In this document: positions 16,251-24,637 of the stretch, piece after piece | Numbering within the stretch: the stretch's first letter is position 1 | Layout: every line of letters starts with the position of its first letter | Assembly (NCBI RefSeq): GCF_945957355.1 | Contig: NZ_CAMFKM010000007.1 | Span: 186,001-250,000, forward strand | Source of the DNA: an uncultured Reyranella sp. | GTDB lineage: Bacteria > Pseudomonadota > Alphaproteobacteria > Reyranellales > Reyranellaceae | DNA length: 64,000 nucleotides | Reading direction: 5' to 3' | Program-made: the position numbers and the translations under genes | Notes under the pieces: generated by a model | Database searches by the model: none | Told to the model about the DNA's origin: nothing | What the model saw: the letters and a program-made list of their open reading frames with translations, nothing else

Positions 16251-16877
16251 TCAAATCGACGTGCGGCCGATCATGCTCAGAAATTCGCGCCGTGTCTCGC
16301 CATTGTCGCGGAAGGCGCCCAGCATTCGGCTGGTGACCATGGTCACGTCGGACTTGTGGACGCCGCGCGTCGTCATGCATTGGTGCGCCGCCTCGATGAC
16401 CACGGCGACGCCGCGCGGCTGGAGAACTTCCTGCAGCGTGTTGGCGATCTGCGCCGTCAGCTTCTCCTGGATCTGCAGGCGATGGGCATAGGCGTCGACC
16501 ACGCGGGCGAGCTTGCTGATGCCGACGACGCGCTTGTCCGGCAGGTAGCCGACATGGACCTTGCCGATGATGGGCACCATGTGATGCTCGCAGTGCGATT
16601 CCAGCCGGATGTCGCGCAGTGCCACGACCTCGTCGTAGCCCTCGACCTCCTCGAAGGTCCGCTGCAGCATGTCGCGCGGGTCCTGATCGTAGCCCGCAAA
16701 GAACTCCTCGTAAGAGCGCACCACGCGGTCGGGGGTACCGGCCAGGCCTTCGCGGCCGGGATCGTCGCCAGCCCAGCGGATCAGCGTGCGGACGGCGGCC
16801 TCCGCCTCCTCGCGCGAGGGCCGGGACAGGCCGGTGGCGAGCGAAACGACCTCGCGCGGCTTCGCCATCTTGTTCAT
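16251..16877 (-). CDS. folE: GTP cyclohydrolase I
   Basis: A 208-residue enzyme that converts GTP to 7,8-dihydroneopterin triphosphate, the first step of tetrahydrofolate synthesis. The zinc and catalytic segments are clear: [20 protein letters not shown] with Cys and His ligands, then [20 protein letters not shown], and the second Cys in HQCMTTRGV. The N-terminus has the substrate-loop lead [18 protein letters not shown] precedes the ATG by seven bases. It lies downstream of apaG on the same strand, 29 bases away, so the pair may be cotranscribed. Confidence 0.96.
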   Translation of the reverse strand: MNKMAKPREVVSLATGLSRPSREEAEAAVRTLIRWAGDDPGREGLAGTPDRVVRSYEEFFAGYDQDPRDMLQRTFEEVEGYDEVVALRDIRLESHCEHHMVPIIGKVHVGYLPDKRVVGISKLARVVDAYAHRLQIQEKLTAQIANTLQEVLQPRGVAVVIEAAHQCMTTRGVHKSDVTMVTSRMLGAFRDNGETRREFLSMIGRTSI

Positions 16878-16906
16878 CGTCTTACTCCCCTGAAGATTCG
16901 CGCGGC

Positions 16907-17299
16907 CTAGTTGAGGCTGCGCTGCTCCGTCGGCGTGTCGAGCGAAAAGGTCGGAATCTCGATATCGAACTTTACGCCCGCCTCGTCCACCATCTGATAC
17001 GTGCCGCCCATGATCCCGGATGGCGTGGAAAGTGGCGTGCCGGAAGTGTACTCGAACACCTCGCCGGGGTGCAGCAACGGCGTCTTGCCGACGACACCCG
17101 GACCTTTCACCTCCTGAAGGCGGCCGAGCCCGTCGGTGATCTTCCAGTGCCGGCTGCGCAACTGCACCGCGACATCACCCCCGTTCTCGATGCGCACGGT
17201 ATAGGCCCACACGAATTGTGACTTTTCGGGCTCCGACTGATCCGGCAGATATTGTGGCAGGACCGTCACCTGGATGGCGCGGGTTGTGGCTTTGTACAT
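16907..17299 (-). CDS. apaG: ApaG domain protein
   Basis: A 130-residue single-domain ApaG (DUF525) protein with a fibronectin type III-like fold. Landmarks are [42 protein letters not shown] and GGTYQMV. Genetic data in enterobacteria link the family to Co2+/Mg2+ resistance, but the molecular activity is not established. Its length matches the family. It is followed by folE and preceded by the CDF transporter with a 61-base gap. Confidence 0.95.
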   Translation of the reverse strand: MYKATTRAIQVTVLPQYLPDQSEPEKSQFVWAYTVRIENGGDVAVQLRSRHWKITDGLGRLQEVKGPGVVGKTPLLHPGEVFEYTSGTPLSTPSGIMGGTYQMVDEAGVKFDIEIPTFSLDTPTEQRSLN

Positions 17300-17360
17300 G
17301 CTCGGGCGAATTCCTTCCGGCCCCTGACATGGGAGTTTCCAGCCAAAAGGTCAAACCCGT

Positions 17361-18269
17361 CTACAGCCACTTCGGATCGGCGGTGAAGTCGATCGTGAGC
17401 CAGCGATTCGGCCCCTCGCCGCCGATCGCATCGGCAATCTCGCGCCGGATCGCATCGGCCTTTCCCACACTGTCGATCGGGGATTGCGGCGGGACCGCGA
17501 TGTGAATTTCGATGAACTGGGCACGTCCTACCTTGGCGACGTAGCTTGTGTAGGTCTTGAAGCCGTGCCGCGCGACCATCTCGTCCATGACCTGACGGAC
17601 ACGCGCATCGAGGCCGGGCGGCGTGATCAGGAGGATCTCCTCCAACGCCTTGCGCACCGTGCGGATCGGCACGAAGACGAGGACCAGCGTCAGGAAAGCC
17701 AGCACCGCCGGATCGGCATACGGCGCAAGGTACTGGTAAGCCGTTCCCTTCAGCGTGGACGCGATCGCAAAGGCCACCAGCAGGGCCGAAGTGATCGCTC
17801 CGCTCATCAGCCAGCTCTGTGTATCGAGCCGTATGAAATCGGAGTCGATCCGGCGATTGCGGTGGCGCTCGTAGAAGAACATGCCGAAGCACGCGAGGCA
17901 GACCAGGACGGCATAGGCCATGGCCCAGTCGAAATCGAGCTGGCGGCCGCCGGCCAGCAGGCTGTCGACGGCATTCAGGAAAGCATAGAAGCAGAGCAGC
18001 ATCAGCGTGCCGCCGTTGAAGGCCAGCACCATGGGCTCGATATGCCAGTAGCCGAACTGGAAGCGCCGGTTCTCGGCGACGCGGGTGACGAGCCGCGACA
18101 CGAACAGCGCCAGTCCCGACATCGCCGCATCGATGGCCGAGAAGACGCCGTCGAACAGGATCGACATCGAGCCCGACAGCAGCCCGAACAGGACGCCGAA
18201 GGCCGACACCACGACGGTGACGGCGATGGAGAGTTTCAGGAGTCTCTGTTCGGCGGCGGCATTCTGCAT
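17361..18269 (-). CDS. Cation diffusion facilitator (CDF) family transporter
   Basis: A 302-residue inner-membrane protein. Six hydrophobic segments occupy about residues 12-210, followed by a cytoplasmic domain. The helix II motif DGVFSAIDA gives the D-x6-D spacing around residues 40-47, and GYWHIEPMVLAFNG resembles the CDF loop. The helix V signature is less clear, so the metal (Zn2+, Mn2+, Fe2+ or other) cannot be assigned. The family exports divalent metals by proton antiport. The gene stands next to apaG, whose family is also linked to divalent metals. Confidence 0.85.
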   Translation of the reverse strand: MQNAAAEQRLLKLSIAVTVVVSAFGVLFGLLSGSMSILFDGVFSAIDAAMSGLALFVSRLVTRVAENRRFQFGYWHIEPMVLAFNGGTLMLLCFYAFLNAVDSLLAGGRQLDFDWAMAYAVLVCLACFGMFFYERHRNRRIDSDFIRLDTQSWLMSGAITSALLVAFAIASTLKGTAYQYLAPYADPAVLAFLTLVLVFVPIRTVRKALEEILLITPPGLDARVRQVMDEMVARHGFKTYTSYVAKVGRAQFIEIHIAVPPQSPIDSVGKADAIRREIADAIGGEGPNRWLTIDFTADPKWL

Positions 18270-18283
18270 GCCGCCAGACTAGG

Positions 18284-18757
18284 CTAAATCGGGAAGATCA
18301 GGCAGGTGGTCGTGCCGTGGGCCAGCAGCTTGCCGGCGGCGTCGGTGAGGCGGCCCTCCGACGTGGCGATGCGCGAGCCGACATTGATGACCTTGCCCTC
18401 GGCCCGCACCGGCCCGGTCTTGTCGGTCATCGCGCGCACGTAGTTCACCTTGATCTCGACGGTGGTGTAGCCGCTGCCGGCCTTGAGCATCGTGTGGATG
18501 CAGCAACCCATCACCGAGTCGAGCAGGGTGGCGGCGATGCCGCCATGGACCGTACCCAGCGGGTTGTAATGGTCGAAGACCGGCGTGTAGCCGAACAGGA
18601 CGCGCCCGGCTTCGACTTCCAGCAGTTTGAAGCCCAGGGTCCGGGAGATCGGCGGCGCCGGATAGCGTCCCTCCAGCAGGCCTTTGAAGAGATCCAGCCC
18701 ATCCAGGGTACGCGCCTGCTCGATCGGCACCACGCCAAATCCTGCTTCTGCAGCCAT
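18284..18757 (-). CDS. PaaI-family acyl-CoA thioesterase (hotdog fold)
   Basis: A 157-residue hotdog-fold thioesterase. The signature HGGIAATLLDSVMGCC follows NPLGTV, placing the catalytic Asp in the central helix, and the closing strand reads LAHGTTTCLIFP. Such enzymes hydrolyse acyl-CoA, often phenylacetyl or fatty acyl derivatives. Three in-frame ATGs lie at 18769, 18763 and 18757; I use the last because GGAG lies six bases upstream. It is divergent from a MarR-family gene with a shared 16-bp operator, so control by that regulator is likely. Confidence 0.9.
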   Translation of the reverse strand: MAAEAGFGVVPIEQARTLDGLDLFKGLLEGRYPAPPISRTLGFKLLEVEAGRVLFGYTPVFDHYNPLGTVHGGIAATLLDSVMGCCIHTMLKAGSGYTTVEIKVNYVRAMTDKTGPVRAEGKVINVGSRIATSEGRLTDAAGKLLAHGTTTCLIFPI

Positions 18758-18778
18758 GCCCATCTCCATCACGATCTT

Positions 18779-18794
18779 ATGTGCATATACACAT
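18779..18794. promoter_or_regulatory. Inverted repeat between thioesterase and marR, probable MarR operator
   Basis: ATGTG and CACAT arms flank CATATA, making a 16-bp nearly symmetric AT-rich site in the 79-base divergent intergenic region. Size and symmetry fit MarR-family operators. It could repress both genes at once. Confidence 0.6.
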
Positions 18795-18836
18795 TTGGAC
18801 TTTGCCGGCGCAAGGAGCGGCGATAATCTCGCTCCC

Positions 18837-19286
18837 ATGACAGCCGATTCTCCTGCGGTCCGCCTGTCGCCCGCCGAGTGCACCTGCTTTCGCGTGCGCA
18901 GCGCGGCGCGGCGCGTCACCCAGATCTACAGCCGGCACCTGGCACCGACCGGCCTGCGCATCTCGCAATTCTCGCTGCTGGGCTATGTGATCTCGCGCGG
19001 CCCCGTCAGCATCACGGAACTGTCGGACCTGCTGGCGACGGACCGCACGACGCTCACCCGAAACCTGCGGCCGCTGCTGACGTCGGGCGTGATCGAACGC
19101 GCCGATGCAGGCGACAAGCGCCGGCACGAGCTGGTCGCGACACCGGCCGGCCGGGCCCTGTTCAAGCGCGCGCTGCCGCTGTGGGCCGAGGCCGAGCAGG
19201 AAGTGCGGACGGCAATGGGCACGAAGCTGACCGCCGACCTGCACGGCGCCCTCGACCGCTCGATGGAGAAACTGGCGCCGCTCTGA
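18837..19286 (+). CDS. MarR-family transcriptional regulator
   Basis: A 149-residue winged-helix regulator. The N-terminal dimerisation helix contains CTCFRVRSAARRV. The recognition part reads ISQFSLLGYVISRGPVSITELS followed by LATDRTTLTRNLRPL, with a wing near DAGDKRRHELVATPAG. The two nearby cysteines Cys19 and Cys21 in the N-terminal helix could sense oxidants or thiol-reactive ligands, though that is speculative. The ATG lacks a well-spaced ribosome-binding site. It is divergent from the thioesterase and probably controls it and itself through the 18779-18794 site. Confidence 0.9.
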   Translation: MTADSPAVRLSPAECTCFRVRSAARRVTQIYSRHLAPTGLRISQFSLLGYVISRGPVSITELSDLLATDRTTLTRNLRPLLTSGVIERADAGDKRRHELVATPAGRALFKRALPLWAEAEQEVRTAMGTKLTADLHGALDRSMEKLAPL

Positions 19287-19375
19287 CAGGCCGTCGAAAG
19301 AGCCGGATTCCGCCAAATGAACGAAACAAAAGAAATAAACGAATCAATCGAAACGAGAGTCGCGCCCCTCCAACA

Positions 19376-19389
19376 GGTATCATGATACC
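19376..19389. repeat. Perfect 14-bp palindrome downstream of marR
   Basis: GGTATCATGATACC is a perfect palindrome in the 149-base gap between two convergent genes. It is not a normal terminator because there is no T-run. It could be a protein-binding site or chance. Confidence 0.3.
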
Positions 19390-19435
19390 GCGGGCGTTGC
19401 CCGCCGGTACCTGCAAAAACCCTTGCCAACGCCCG

Positions 19436-20047
19436 CTAAACGTGGGCGGCGAAGAAACCCAGTTCGAGTTCCATGGCGCGGCGGTAGTTGGCCCGCACCG
19501 CTTCGTTATCCTCGGCATGCAGGTCGAGCAGGGCTTCGAGCTGGACGGCCAGCGCCTCGAAGCCCGGATCGGCATAGGTCTTCACCCACTCCGAATAGAG
19601 CTTGGCCACGCTGTTGGCGGCCAGCGAACGGCCGAGATAGGCATAGAGCCGCATGCACGGCGTCATCGCCGCGATCGTCTCGCCGAGATCGCCGCGCCGC
19701 GCCGTCTCGAGGAGAAAGTCGACATAGGCGCGAGTCGCCTCGATGGGGGCGACCCCGTCGAGGTCGACCCGCCAGCGCTCGGCGTAGCCCTTGTGCAGCT
19801 TCAGCTCCTGCAGGACGCCGGCGATCAGGCCGGCGAACCCGTACAGATCCTCGCGCGAGCGCGAATTGGCGAGGCAGAAAGCATAGGCGCGCGCGAAGGC
19901 TTCGAGGAAATAGGCGTCCTGCGCGACATAGCCCTTGAAGCATTCGATCGGCAGCGAGCCGTCCCGCAGCCCGCGCACGAAACCGTGCGACAGGATGCGC
20001 GAGGCCAGGTCGGAATTCGCCGCCCACAGATCGGCCGAAAGCGCCAT
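19436..20047 (-). CDS. tenA: TenA-family protein (thiaminase II / aminopyrimidine aminohydrolase)
   Basis: A 203-residue all-helical TenA protein. Members hydrolyse aminomethylpyrimidine derivatives to salvage the thiamine pyrimidine. FKGYVAQDAYFLEAFARAY near residue 38 and MTPCMRLYAYLG with the conserved catalytic cysteine are the family segments, and a C-terminal Glu cluster is present. It begins 22 bases after metZ on the same strand, so it is probably read from the SAM-II-controlled promoter. That would couple a thiamine-salvage enzyme to methionine status, which is unusual. Confidence 0.88.
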   Translation of the reverse strand: MALSADLWAANSDLASRILSHGFVRGLRDGSLPIECFKGYVAQDAYFLEAFARAYAFCLANSRSREDLYGFAGLIAGVLQELKLHKGYAERWRVDLDGVAPIEATRAYVDFLLETARRGDLGETIAAMTPCMRLYAYLGRSLAANSVAKLYSEWVKTYADPGFEALAVQLEALLDLHAEDNEAVRANYRRAMELELGFFAAHV

Positions 20048-20069
20048 CTCCGGTCTCCGGCCGCCTGCG

Positions 20070-21281
20070 TCAGCCGCCCAGCGCCTGGGTCAAGTCGGCG
20101 ATGATGTCCTCGGCATCCTCTAGGCCCACGGAGAGGCGGACCGTGCCGTCGGTGATGCCGAGCTTCGCGCGCTCCTCGGCGCCGATGCGCATGTGCGTCG
20201 TCGTCGCCGGATGGGTGACGAGGCTCTTGGCATCGCCGAGATTGTTGGAGATGTCGACGATCTGCAGGCGGTTCAGCGCCGCGAACGCGCCCTGCTTGCC
20301 GGCCTTGAGGTCGAACGTCACCACGCCGCCGAAATCGGACATCTGCTTCGCCGCCAGCGCATGCTGCGGATGGTCGGGGCGTCCGGGATAGAGCACGCGG
20401 CCGATCGCCGGATGCGCGGCCAGCGCGTCGGCGACACGACGGGCATTGGCGCAATGGCGCTCGACACGCAGGCCGAGCGTCTCCAAGCCTTTCACCAGCA
20501 CCCAGGCGTTGAACGGGCTGAGCGACGGGCCGGTATTGCGGATGATCGGCTGCAGCTTGTCGACGATGAACTCCTTCGAGCCCAGCACCGCTCCGCCCAG
20601 GGTACGGCCCTGGCCGTCGATGTACTTGGTGGCGGAGTGGACCACGACGTCGGCGCCGAATTCGAGCGGCCGCTGCAGGATCGGCGTCGCGAAAGCGTTG
20701 TCGAGCACGACCTTGGCGCCGGCCTTGTGGGCGAAGTCGCACACCGCCTTCACGTCGACGATGTCGAGCATCGGATTGGACGGCGATTCGAACAGCACGG
20801 CCTGCGTCGGCCTGGAGAGCGCCTTCTCCCACTGCGCGAGATCGCCGCCGTCGACGAGCTCGCTCTGGATGCCGTACTTCGGCAGCAGGTCGGTGACGAT
20901 GTAGTGACAGGAGCCGAAGAGCTGGCGCGCCGCGACGATGCGATCACCCGACTTGAGCAGCGCGAGCAGCGCGAAGAACACGGCCGACATGCCGGTCGAG
21001 GTCGAGCGACAGGCCTCGGCGCCTTCCAGCGCGGCCAGCCGGTTCTCGAACATGGAGACGGTCGGATTGCCGAAGCGCGAATACTGGTAGTGGTTGCTCT
21101 CGCCCTTGAAGGTGGCCTCGGCCTCTTCGGCGCTCGAATAGGCGTACCCCGACGTCAGGAACAGCGCTTCCGACGTCTCGTCGAAGTTGCTGCGCACCTG
21201 GCCGCCACGCACCGCGCGGGTCTGGGGGCGCCACTTCGAAACATCGGCCTGCGCCTTCTTCACGGGAATCGAACCGTCCAT
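20070..21281 (-). CDS. metZ: O-succinylhomoserine sulfhydrylase
   Basis: A 403-residue PLP enzyme of the Cys/Met metabolism family. It makes homocysteine from O-succinylhomoserine and sulfide. The Schiff-base lysine is Lys219 in HSATKYIDGQG, the cofactor ring-stacking region is STGMSAVFFAL, and YSRFGNPTVSMFE lies near residue 70. The MetZ identity, rather than cystathionine gamma-synthase, is supported by the N-terminal SEALFLTSGYAY pattern and by the SAM-II riboswitch upstream. AGGAG precedes this ATG. The frame is open to a GTG at 21365 next to the riboswitch, which is an alternative start. tenA follows. Confidence 0.93.
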   Translation of the reverse strand: MDGSIPVKKAQADVSKWRPQTRAVRGGQVRSNFDETSEALFLTSGYAYSSAEEAEATFKGESNHYQYSRFGNPTVSMFENRLAALEGAEACRSTSTGMSAVFFALLALLKSGDRIVAARQLFGSCHYIVTDLLPKYGIQSELVDGGDLAQWEKALSRPTQAVLFESPSNPMLDIVDVKAVCDFAHKAGAKVVLDNAFATPILQRPLEFGADVVVHSATKYIDGQGRTLGGAVLGSKEFIVDKLQPIIRNTGPSLSPFNAWVLVKGLETLGLRVERHCANARRVADALAAHPAIGRVLYPGRPDHPQHALAAKQMSDFGGVVTFDLKAGKQGAFAALNRLQIVDISNNLGDAKSLVTHPATTTHMRIGAEERAKLGITDGTVRLSVGLEDAEDIIADLTQALGG

Positions 21282-21326
21282 CTCACTCTCCTGTCTCGCC
21301 GCGCGCCCTTCCAGCTGCGCAAACGA

Positions 21327-21357
21327 AAAGCCCCCGACCTGGAAGGACGGGGGCTTT
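21327..21357 (-). terminator. Terminator-like hairpin in the metZ leader (riboswitch expression platform)
   Basis: On the minus strand AAAGCCCCC and GGGGGCTTT form a 9-bp GC-rich stem closed by a 13-base loop, followed by TTCGTTT. It sits between the SAM-II aptamer and the metZ ATG, where an attenuator would lie. The same bases are also an open frame in phase with metZ. Confidence 0.65.
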
Positions 21358-21373
21358 GCGAGCACCTCCGACC

Positions 21374-21428
21374 TTTTAGCGATGTTTAACGTGGTCGCAA
21401 GCCGGTCGGCTCAAATCTCCACGGACCG
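21374..21428 (-). ncRNA. SAM-II riboswitch
   Basis: Reading the minus strand, the leader carries the conserved SAM-II blocks in order: a GTGGAGATTTGAGCCG segment, CCGGCTTGC, then CCACGTTAAAC, then GCTAAAAGG. These form the H-type pseudoknot that binds S-adenosylmethionine. The motif class is characteristic of alphaproteobacterial methionine genes. Ligand binding should reduce metZ expression. Either a start codon next to the aptamer (GTG 21365) is masked or the downstream hairpin ends transcription. Confidence 0.92.
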
Positions 21429-21430
21429 CC

Positions 21431-21459
21431 TCTATAAAGGCGGCAACAGCCGGGCGCAA
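21431..21459 (-). promoter_or_regulatory. Sigma-70-type promoter for the metZ riboswitch transcript
   Basis: On the minus strand TTGCGC (-35) is separated by 17 bases from TATAGA (-10). The predicted transcription start is near 21424, at the 5' edge of the SAM-II aptamer, which is where it should be. Confidence 0.65.
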
Positions 21460-21502
21460 GCCCGTCCATAGGACCTGCGCCCGGACTTTCGCGTGCCCGC
21501 TC

Positions 21503-23191
21503 CTAGTGCTTCTGCTTGGCCAGCGCCTGCTCGCGGAGCTTGCTCATGGTGATCCGCGAGGTGATCGCCTCGGCGTCCGTCTTCACATGGATGATCGAGG
21601 GCTTGCCGGCGGCGAGGGCGCGCTCGAACGCCGCCTCGAAGTCGGCGGTGCGCTCGACCGTCTCACCATGGCCGCCGAAGGCGCGGGCATAGGCCGCGAA
21701 GTCGGGGTTCTTCAGCTCGGTGCCGTGCACGCGCGTCGGATACTCACGCTCCTGATGCATGCGGATCGTGCCGTACATGCCATTGTCGACCACGATGAAC
21801 ACGACATTCGCTCCATGCTGGACGGCGGTCGCGAACTCCTGCCCGTTCATCAGGAAGCAGCCGTCGCCGCTGAACGACACGACGGTGCGGCCGGGCGCGG
21901 CGATCTTCGCCGCCACCGCCGACGGCACGCCGTAGCCCATCGAGCCGTTGGTCGGCGCGAGCTGGGTACGGAAGCCGCGATACTGGAAGAAGCGATGAAC
22001 GAAACCGGCGTAGTTGCCCGCGCCGTTGGTGACGATGACGTCGTCGGGCAGGCGCTTGTTCAACCAGCCCACGATCTCCGCGAAATTGGCCGAGCCGGGC
22101 TGCGGCGTCGGCTCGATGTTCTTCAGGTAGTCGGCGCGCGCTTCGGCGACACCCGCCTTCCAGGCAGAGGCATCGACCGGCTTCATCGCCTTCGCGGCCG
22201 CCGCGAACTGCGCCATGCCCGCGTTGATCGGGAGCGTCGCCTGATAGACGCGGCCGAGCTCCTCGGCGCCGGCATGCACGTGCACCATTTTCTGCGCCGG
22301 CACCGGCAGGTCGAACATGGTGTAGCCGCCGGTGGTGGCCTCGCCGAGGCGCGGACCGATCGCGATGATGAGGTCGCTCTCCTTGATGCGCTTGCCAAGC
22401 GGCGGGTTCACGCCAAGACCGAGATCGCCCACGAAATTGTCGTGGCGATTGTCGATCAGGTCCTGGTTGCGGAAGGCGGTGGTCACCGGCAGGTGGTTGG
22501 CCTCGACGAAGGCGCGGATGTCGGCGCAGGCCTTCGCGTCCCAGCCGCCGCCGCCCAGGATCACAAGCGGCTGCTTCGCCGCGGCGAGGAGCTCGCGGAA
22601 CGACGCCATGTCCTCGGGCGCCGGCGCTCCGCGCGCCACCTTGTAGGGACCGGCATCGGCGACCTCGACCTCGTCGACCAGCATGTCTTCGGGCAGGGCG
22701 ATGACGACCGGACCGGGCCGGCCGTTCACAGCGCGATGGAAGGCCTGGCTCACGATCTCGGGAATGCGGCGGGCATCCTCGATCTGGGTCACCCATTTGG
22801 CCATCTGGCCGTACATGCGGCGATAATCGATTTCCTGGAACGCCTCGCGCTCGGCCTGTTCGCGCGCGACCTGCCCGACCAGCAGGATCATGGGCGTCGA
22901 ATCCTGGAAGCCGGTATGCATTCCGACGCTGGCATTGGTGGCGCCCGGACCGCGCGTCACGAAACAGACGCCGGGCTTGCCGGTCAGCTTGCCGTAGGCC
23001 TCGGCCATATAGGACGCGCCGCCTTCCTGGCGGCAGATCACGTAGCGGATCGAATTGCGCTGGGCGTAGAGGGCGTCGAGGGCGGCCAGATAGCTTTCGC
23101 CGGGCACGCCGAAGATCGTGTCGGTGCCGTGGATTCGCAATTGGTCGATCAGAACCTGCGCGCCGCTGCGGCGCGGGTAAACGGTAGCCAT
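21503..23191 (-). CDS. Thiamine-diphosphate-dependent enzyme (acetolactate-synthase-like)
   Basis: A 562-residue three-domain ThDP enzyme. The catalytic Glu is in ICRQEGGASYMAEAYG near residue 55, the central domain contains LVILGGGGWDAKA, and the cofactor motif GDGCFLMNGQEFATA begins near residue 445, closing with the NGMYGT segment. The fold covers acetolactate synthase, benzoylformate decarboxylase and oxalyl-CoA decarboxylase-type enzymes. The sequence alone does not fix the substrate, and the absence of a neighbouring small regulatory subunit argues against housekeeping acetolactate synthase. It follows the NIPSNAP gene by 16 bases. Confidence 0.88.
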   Translation of the reverse strand: MATVYPRRSGAQVLIDQLRIHGTDTIFGVPGESYLAALDALYAQRNSIRYVICRQEGGASYMAEAYGKLTGKPGVCFVTRGPGATNASVGMHTGFQDSTPMILLVGQVAREQAEREAFQEIDYRRMYGQMAKWVTQIEDARRIPEIVSQAFHRAVNGRPGPVVIALPEDMLVDEVEVADAGPYKVARGAPAPEDMASFRELLAAAKQPLVILGGGGWDAKACADIRAFVEANHLPVTTAFRNQDLIDNRHDNFVGDLGLGVNPPLGKRIKESDLIIAIGPRLGEATTGGYTMFDLPVPAQKMVHVHAGAEELGRVYQATLPINAGMAQFAAAAKAMKPVDASAWKAGVAEARADYLKNIEPTPQPGSANFAEIVGWLNKRLPDDVIVTNGAGNYAGFVHRFFQYRGFRTQLAPTNGSMGYGVPSAVAAKIAAPGRTVVSFSGDGCFLMNGQEFATAVQHGANVVFIVVDNGMYGTIRMHQEREYPTRVHGTELKNPDFAAYARAFGGHGETVERTADFEAAFERALAAGKPSIIHVKTDAEAITSRITMSKLREQALAKQKH

Positions 23192-23207
23192 GTTGGACGT
23201 CTTTCCC

Positions 23208-23522
23208 TTACTTCGTGGGTGAGAAGGTAGTGGGCACCAATATCTTGTTGTTCATGGTCTTCATATATTCTCGGCTCTTCTGCAAATACGCCTGCCAGGC
23301 GGGATCGGCAGCCATCGCAGCGCGACGCTTCGTGCGATCCGCGAGGTCCGCGTAGCCCCAGATGTGAACGATCTCGTTCACGTTTCCGACCTCGGTCGTG
23401 TAATAGCCGACGAGATTGCCGAGATGCTTCAACTGGACGGGCAGGCCTTCCTTTTCGTAGAGCGCGAGGAAGTCGCGCAGGCGTCCCGGCTGCAGTTCGT
23501 AGGTTCGATGGTCGACGATCAT
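23208..23522 (-). CDS. NIPSNAP family protein
   Basis: A 104-residue single-domain protein of the NIPSNAP family, a dimeric alpha+beta-barrel fold. The pattern DHRTYELQPGRLRDFLALYEK, then LKHLGNLVGYYTTEVG and NEIVHIWGY, is diagnostic. Function is not established; bacterial members often sit beside catabolic enzymes. GGAGGGATT precedes the ATG. It is the probable first gene of a two-gene unit with the ThDP enzyme. A 289-base region separates it from the divergent RRM gene. Confidence 0.9.
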   Translation of the reverse strand: MIVDHRTYELQPGRLRDFLALYEKEGLPVQLKHLGNLVGYYTTEVGNVNEIVHIWGYADLADRTKRRAAMAADPAWQAYLQKSREYMKTMNNKILVPTTFSPTK

Positions 23523-23811
23523 TTCGCAATCCCTCCCGATTCAGTGGCGATTGTGTGCCGCGATTCGTTATGCCTCAACCGTGCGACGAGGTGGACTCAA
23601 GCGTTGATTCAGCGCATAAGTGCTGCATTGCGACACTAGCCGACGAGTATCATCATGAGTCTCGGCACACAGTCGCGGAGCGCGATACCGGTCAACGTCT
23701 TCCCGTGAGCTACTTGGTCATCTGTCAAAGGTCATCGAAACGCTTGGACGCATCCGTCCAGCAAGCGCGCGCCGGACTCCGCTCGATCCTTCCTCTAGCC
23801 CAGAGCCTTGA
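23523..23811. other. Divergent intergenic region, NIPSNAP / RRM protein
   Basis: This 289-base region holds both promoters. I see no convincing small gene, riboswitch or palindrome. A long 5' leader for the RRM gene would fit cold-shock-type control, but I cannot point to a specific structure. Confidence 0.4.
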
Positions 23812-24519
<708 letters not shown>

Positions 24520-24556
24520 GCCGTTCTGGCAATAGGCCGTCCTGACGGTCGACTTG

Positions 24557-24584
24557 AACGCCGGAGGATTTCCTCCGGCGTTTT
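24557..24584 (+). terminator. Rho-independent terminator of the RRM gene
   Basis: AACGCCGGAGG and CCTCCGGCGTT form an 11-bp stem with an ATTT loop, followed by TTTTCGTTT. It lies 37 bases past the RRM stop and is the best intrinsic terminator in the window. Confidence 0.88.
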
Positions 24585-24637
24585 CGTTTGCGTATGCCGC
24601 GACGGTGCTATGCTTCGCGCCTTCGACGGAGGTGGGC

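Noticed and set aside
19287..19435. Possible TPP riboswitch or small RNA near tenA
   Set aside because: The gap is downstream of tenA, AT-rich and without THI-box elements; tenA is read from the metZ side.
21506..23230. Long plus-strand open frame antisense to the ThDP enzyme
   Set aside because: The product is Arg/Gly/Asp/His-rich and lacks any motif; the minus-strand enzyme carries GDG and catalytic Glu motifs.
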